From: an uncultured Lachnospiraceae bacterium
Lineage (GTDB): Bacteria; Bacillota; Clostridia; Lachnospirales; Lachnospiraceae
DNA length: 8,601 nucleotides
Reading direction: 5' to 3'
Assembly: GCA_937965795.1 (NCBI GenBank)
Contig: CALCMD010000113.1
Coordinates: forward strand, 1 to 8,601
A program made the translations under genes and the position numbers. Below are positions 6,704 to 8,601 of the stretch, piece after piece. Position 1 is the stretch's first letter. Each line of letters opens with the position of its first letter. The notes beneath the pieces are model-generated. The model was not told where the DNA came from, ran no database searches, and saw only the letters and a program-made list of their open reading frames with translations.

Positions 6704-6744
6704 AGGGGATAAGTGTGAATAAATGATAGAAAGAGGAAAAAGAC

Positions 6745-8511
6745 ATGAAAAAGATTCTGGATTTGATTACCGGGGAAATGGTACAGGCATTTACGGAAGC
6801 GGGATATGATGCTTCCTATGCGAAGGTGTCTCTGTCAAACCGCCCGGACTTATGTGAATATCAGTGTAACGGGGCGATGGCTGCGGCGAAAACCTATAAA
6901 AAGGCGCCGATTATGATAGCGAATGCTGTCGTGGAAAAGCTGGAAGGAAGTAAGGTATTTTCCGACGTGTCAGCAGTGAATCCCGGATTTATTAACCTGA
7001 AACTGGATAACGCTTTTCTGGCGGACTATTTACAGAAGATGCAGGCGGATGAGAATCTGTCGATAGAAAAGGCAGCGAAGACCAAAAAGATCATGATTGA
7101 TTACGGCGGACCGAATGTGGCGAAGCCGCTCCATGTGGGACATCTGCGTTCCGCTATCATCGGAGAGAGCATCAAGCGTATGGGACGCCTGATGGGACAT
7201 GAGGTGATCGGGGATGTACATCTGGGTGACTGGGGACTCCAGATGGGACTTATTATCACAGAGTTGAAAACACGTAAGCCGGAGCTGGTATACTTTGAGG
7301 AAGCCTATGAGGGAGAATATCCGGACGAGGCTCCATTTACCATCAGCGAGCTGGAGGAAATCTACCCGACCGCCAGCGCAAAGTCAAAAGAGGATGCGGC
7401 CTATAAAGAGGAAGCGATGCAGGCGACGTATCTGCTCCAGCATGGGCATAAGGGGTATCAGGCAATTCTGAAACACATTCTAAACGTTTCTGTCACGGAT
7501 TTGAAGAAGAATTATGAGAGACTGAACGTTTCCTTTGATTTATGGAAAGGGGAGTCGGATGCACAGCCATATATCCCGGAAATGGCGGAATATATGAAAA
7601 AAGAGGGTTATTCCCGTCTGGATGACGGCGCATGGGTCGTAGACGTCAAAGAAGAAAGCGATACCAAAGAGGTTCCGCCCTGCATGATCCTGAAATCAGA
7701 CGGCGCGTCTCTTTACACGACGACGGACCTGGCGACGATTATCGACCGCATGGAGCATTACAAACCGGACGAAATGATCTATGTGGTGGACAAGCGGCAG
7801 GAAATGCACTTTATCCAGGTGTTCCGCTGTGCGAGAAAGACAAAGCTGGTGGAGGAGGATACCAGCCTGAAATTCCTGGGATTTGGCACGATGAACGGAA
7901 AGGACGGAAAGCCGTTTAAGACACGGGACGGCGGCGTAATGCGTCTGGAAACCCTGATTAAAGATATTAACGAAGAGATGTTTAAGAAAATCACGGACAA
8001 TCATGAAATTGATCCGGACGAAGCAAGAGAGACAGCAAAGATTGTAGGTCTGGCTGCGATCAAATATGGGGATCTGTCCAATCAGGCGTCCAAAGATTAT
8101 GTGTTTGATGTAGACCGTTTTACTTCCTTTGAGGGAAATACAGGGCCGTATATCCTGTATACGATCGTCCGTATTAAGTCTATTTTGAATAAATATCAGG
8201 CAGGCGGCGGGAAGCTGGAAGGTTATGCCATCGGAAAACCGGCGAGCGAAAGTGAAAAAGCTCTGATGCTGGTTCTGTCCAGATTTAACAGTGTGATGGA
8301 AAATGCGTTTGAAGAGATTGCGCCGCATAAGATCTGTTCTTATATCTATGATCTGGCGAACGAGTTTAACCGTTTCTATCATGAGACAAAAATTCTGTCT
8401 GAGGAGAATGAGCAGCAGAAAGCGGGATGGATTCAGCTTCTGAAACTGACAAAAGATGTTCTGGAGCGCTGCATCGATACCCTGGGCTTTTCCGCCCCAG
8501 AGAGGATGTAG
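6745..8511 (+). CDS. argS: Arginyl-tRNA synthetase
   Basis: Class I aminoacyl-tRNA synthetase that charges tRNA-Arg with arginine using ATP in the cytoplasm. It has 588 residues, close to the usual 560-590. The N-terminal tRNA-recognition (Add-1) domain covers about 1-100. The catalytic Rossmann fold follows with GGPNVAKPLHVGHLRSAIIG (121-140), in which HVGH (130-133) is the HIGH signature. Further marks are DVHLGDWGLQMG (157-168), YVVDKRQEMHF (346-356) and FKTRDGG (391-397) in the place of the KMSKS loop, a divergence common in this enzyme. The all-helical DALR anticodon-binding domain (about 465-588) begins at GNTGPYILYTIVR and ends in the characteristic PERM. The start has GAGG (6733-6736) eight bases upstream. 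It is a single-gene unit with its own promoter and terminator. ArgRS normally needs tRNA-Arg to activate arginine, a known family trait. Confidence 0.98.
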   Translation: MKKILDLITGEMVQAFTEAGYDASYAKVSLSNRPDLCEYQCNGAMAAAKTYKKAPIMIANAVVEKLEGSKVFSDVSAVNPGFINLKLDNAFLADYLQKMQADENLSIEKAAKTKKIMIDYGGPNVAKPLHVGHLRSAIIGESIKRMGRLMGHEVIGDVHLGDWGLQMGLIITELKTRKPELVYFEEAYEGEYPDEAPFTISELEEIYPTASAKSKEDAAYKEEAMQATYLLQHGHKGYQAILKHILNVSVTDLKKNYERLNVSFDLWKGESDAQPYIPEMAEYMKKEGYSRLDDGAWVVDVKEESDTKEVPPCMILKSDGASLYTTTDLATIIDRMEHYKPDEMIYVVDKRQEMHFIQVFRCARKTKLVEEDTSLKFLGFGTMNGKDGKPFKTRDGGVMRLETLIKDINEEMFKKITDNHEIDPDEARETAKIVGLAAIKYGDLSNQASKDYVFDVDRFTSFEGNTGPYILYTIVRIKSILNKYQAGGGKLEGYAIGKPASESEKALMLVLSRFNSVMENAFEEIAPHKICSYIYDLANEFNRFYHETKILSEENEQQKAGWIQLLKLTKDVLERCIDTLGFSAPERM

Positions 8512-8528
8512 CTACTGTCTAGCTGTGC

Positions 8529-8589
8529 ACAAACAGAAAAAGACAATCCGAGCAAGTTTACTTGCGGAGGATTGTCTTTTTCTGTTTGT
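8529..8589. terminator. Long intrinsic terminator downstream of argS
   Basis: Bases 8529-8549 pair perfectly with 8569-8589 (21 pairs, no mismatch). Inside sits a second small stem, GCAAG/CTTGC (8552-8556 with 8561-8565), around a TTTA loop. The core AGACAATCC/GGATTGTCT is flanked by an A-run upstream and a T-run (8577-8581, then CTGTTTGT) downstream, the usual terminator layout. Because the A- and T-runs themselves pair, it is symmetrical and could also stop transcription arriving from the right on the minus strand. Bases 8590-8601 after it show no gene. Confidence 0.88.
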
Positions 8590-8601
8590 ATAGAGCGCTC
8601 A

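Noticed and set aside
6417..6746. A 109-codon minus-strand frame covering the reductase-argS gap
   Set aside because: It overlaps both promoters and the reductase start, has no good ribosome binding site, and encodes a Phe/His/Ser-rich sequence without family features.
7696..8382. A 228-codon open frame on the minus strand inside argS
   Set aside because: It lies wholly antisense to a highly conserved synthetase. Its translation has no recognisable domain and is rich in His, Arg and Phe, as expected of a shadow frame.
8593..8600. GAGCGCTC palindrome at the right edge
   Set aside because: An isolated 8-base palindrome at the window end with no context to support a function.

Overview
The window reads as ordinary chromosomal DNA from a Gram-positive anaerobe of the class Clostridia, most likely a Lachnospiraceae-type gut bacterium. 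The evidence is the MarR/ABC/ABC exporter cassette with its long extracellular insert, the style of the arginyl-tRNA synthetase and the divergent sirtuin, AGGAGG-type ribosome binding sites, sigma-A-type promoters and tightly packed genes. The assignment rests on recognition of protein families and no database search was run. I see no mobile element, CRISPR array, rRNA or tRNA.

Layout. Positions 1-30 look like the last nine codons of an upstream gene. An AT-rich promoter region (31-166) then leads into a three-gene operon: a MarR-family repressor (167-616) and the two halves of a heterodimeric ABC multidrug-type exporter (617-2782 and 2775-4622). The first ABC gene starts on the base after the MarR stop codon, and the two ABC genes overlap by 8 bases. 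The expected logic is that MarR represses its own operon until a small toxic ligand releases it, and the exporter then removes that compound. The ATPase motifs show a matched pair: all deviant residues fall in one of the two composite ATP sites, so one site should be degenerate and the other catalytic.

A separate promoter at 4656-4684 drives a single-gene unit encoding a divergent sirtuin-like protein (4736-5467). It keeps the catalytic-type histidine, the asparagine and the four zinc cysteines but lacks most of the canonical NAD-binding loop. This is the least understood gene in the window. It converges on a minus-strand aldo/keto reductase of the YghZ (L-glyceraldehyde 3-phosphate reductase) type (5507-6517). 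The two genes share one compact bidirectional terminator.

The reductase is divergent from argS, arginyl-tRNA synthetase (6745-8511). The 227-base gap holds two back-to-back extended -10 promoters with an identical nine-base -10 element. argS has a short leader with no room for a T-box riboswitch, and ends at a very long terminator hairpin with 21 paired bases (8529-8589).

I found no clearly new multi-gene system. The items most worth a second look are the sirtuin subfamily, the extracellular insert on the catalytically degenerate exporter subunit, and the repeat-rich region in front of marR.
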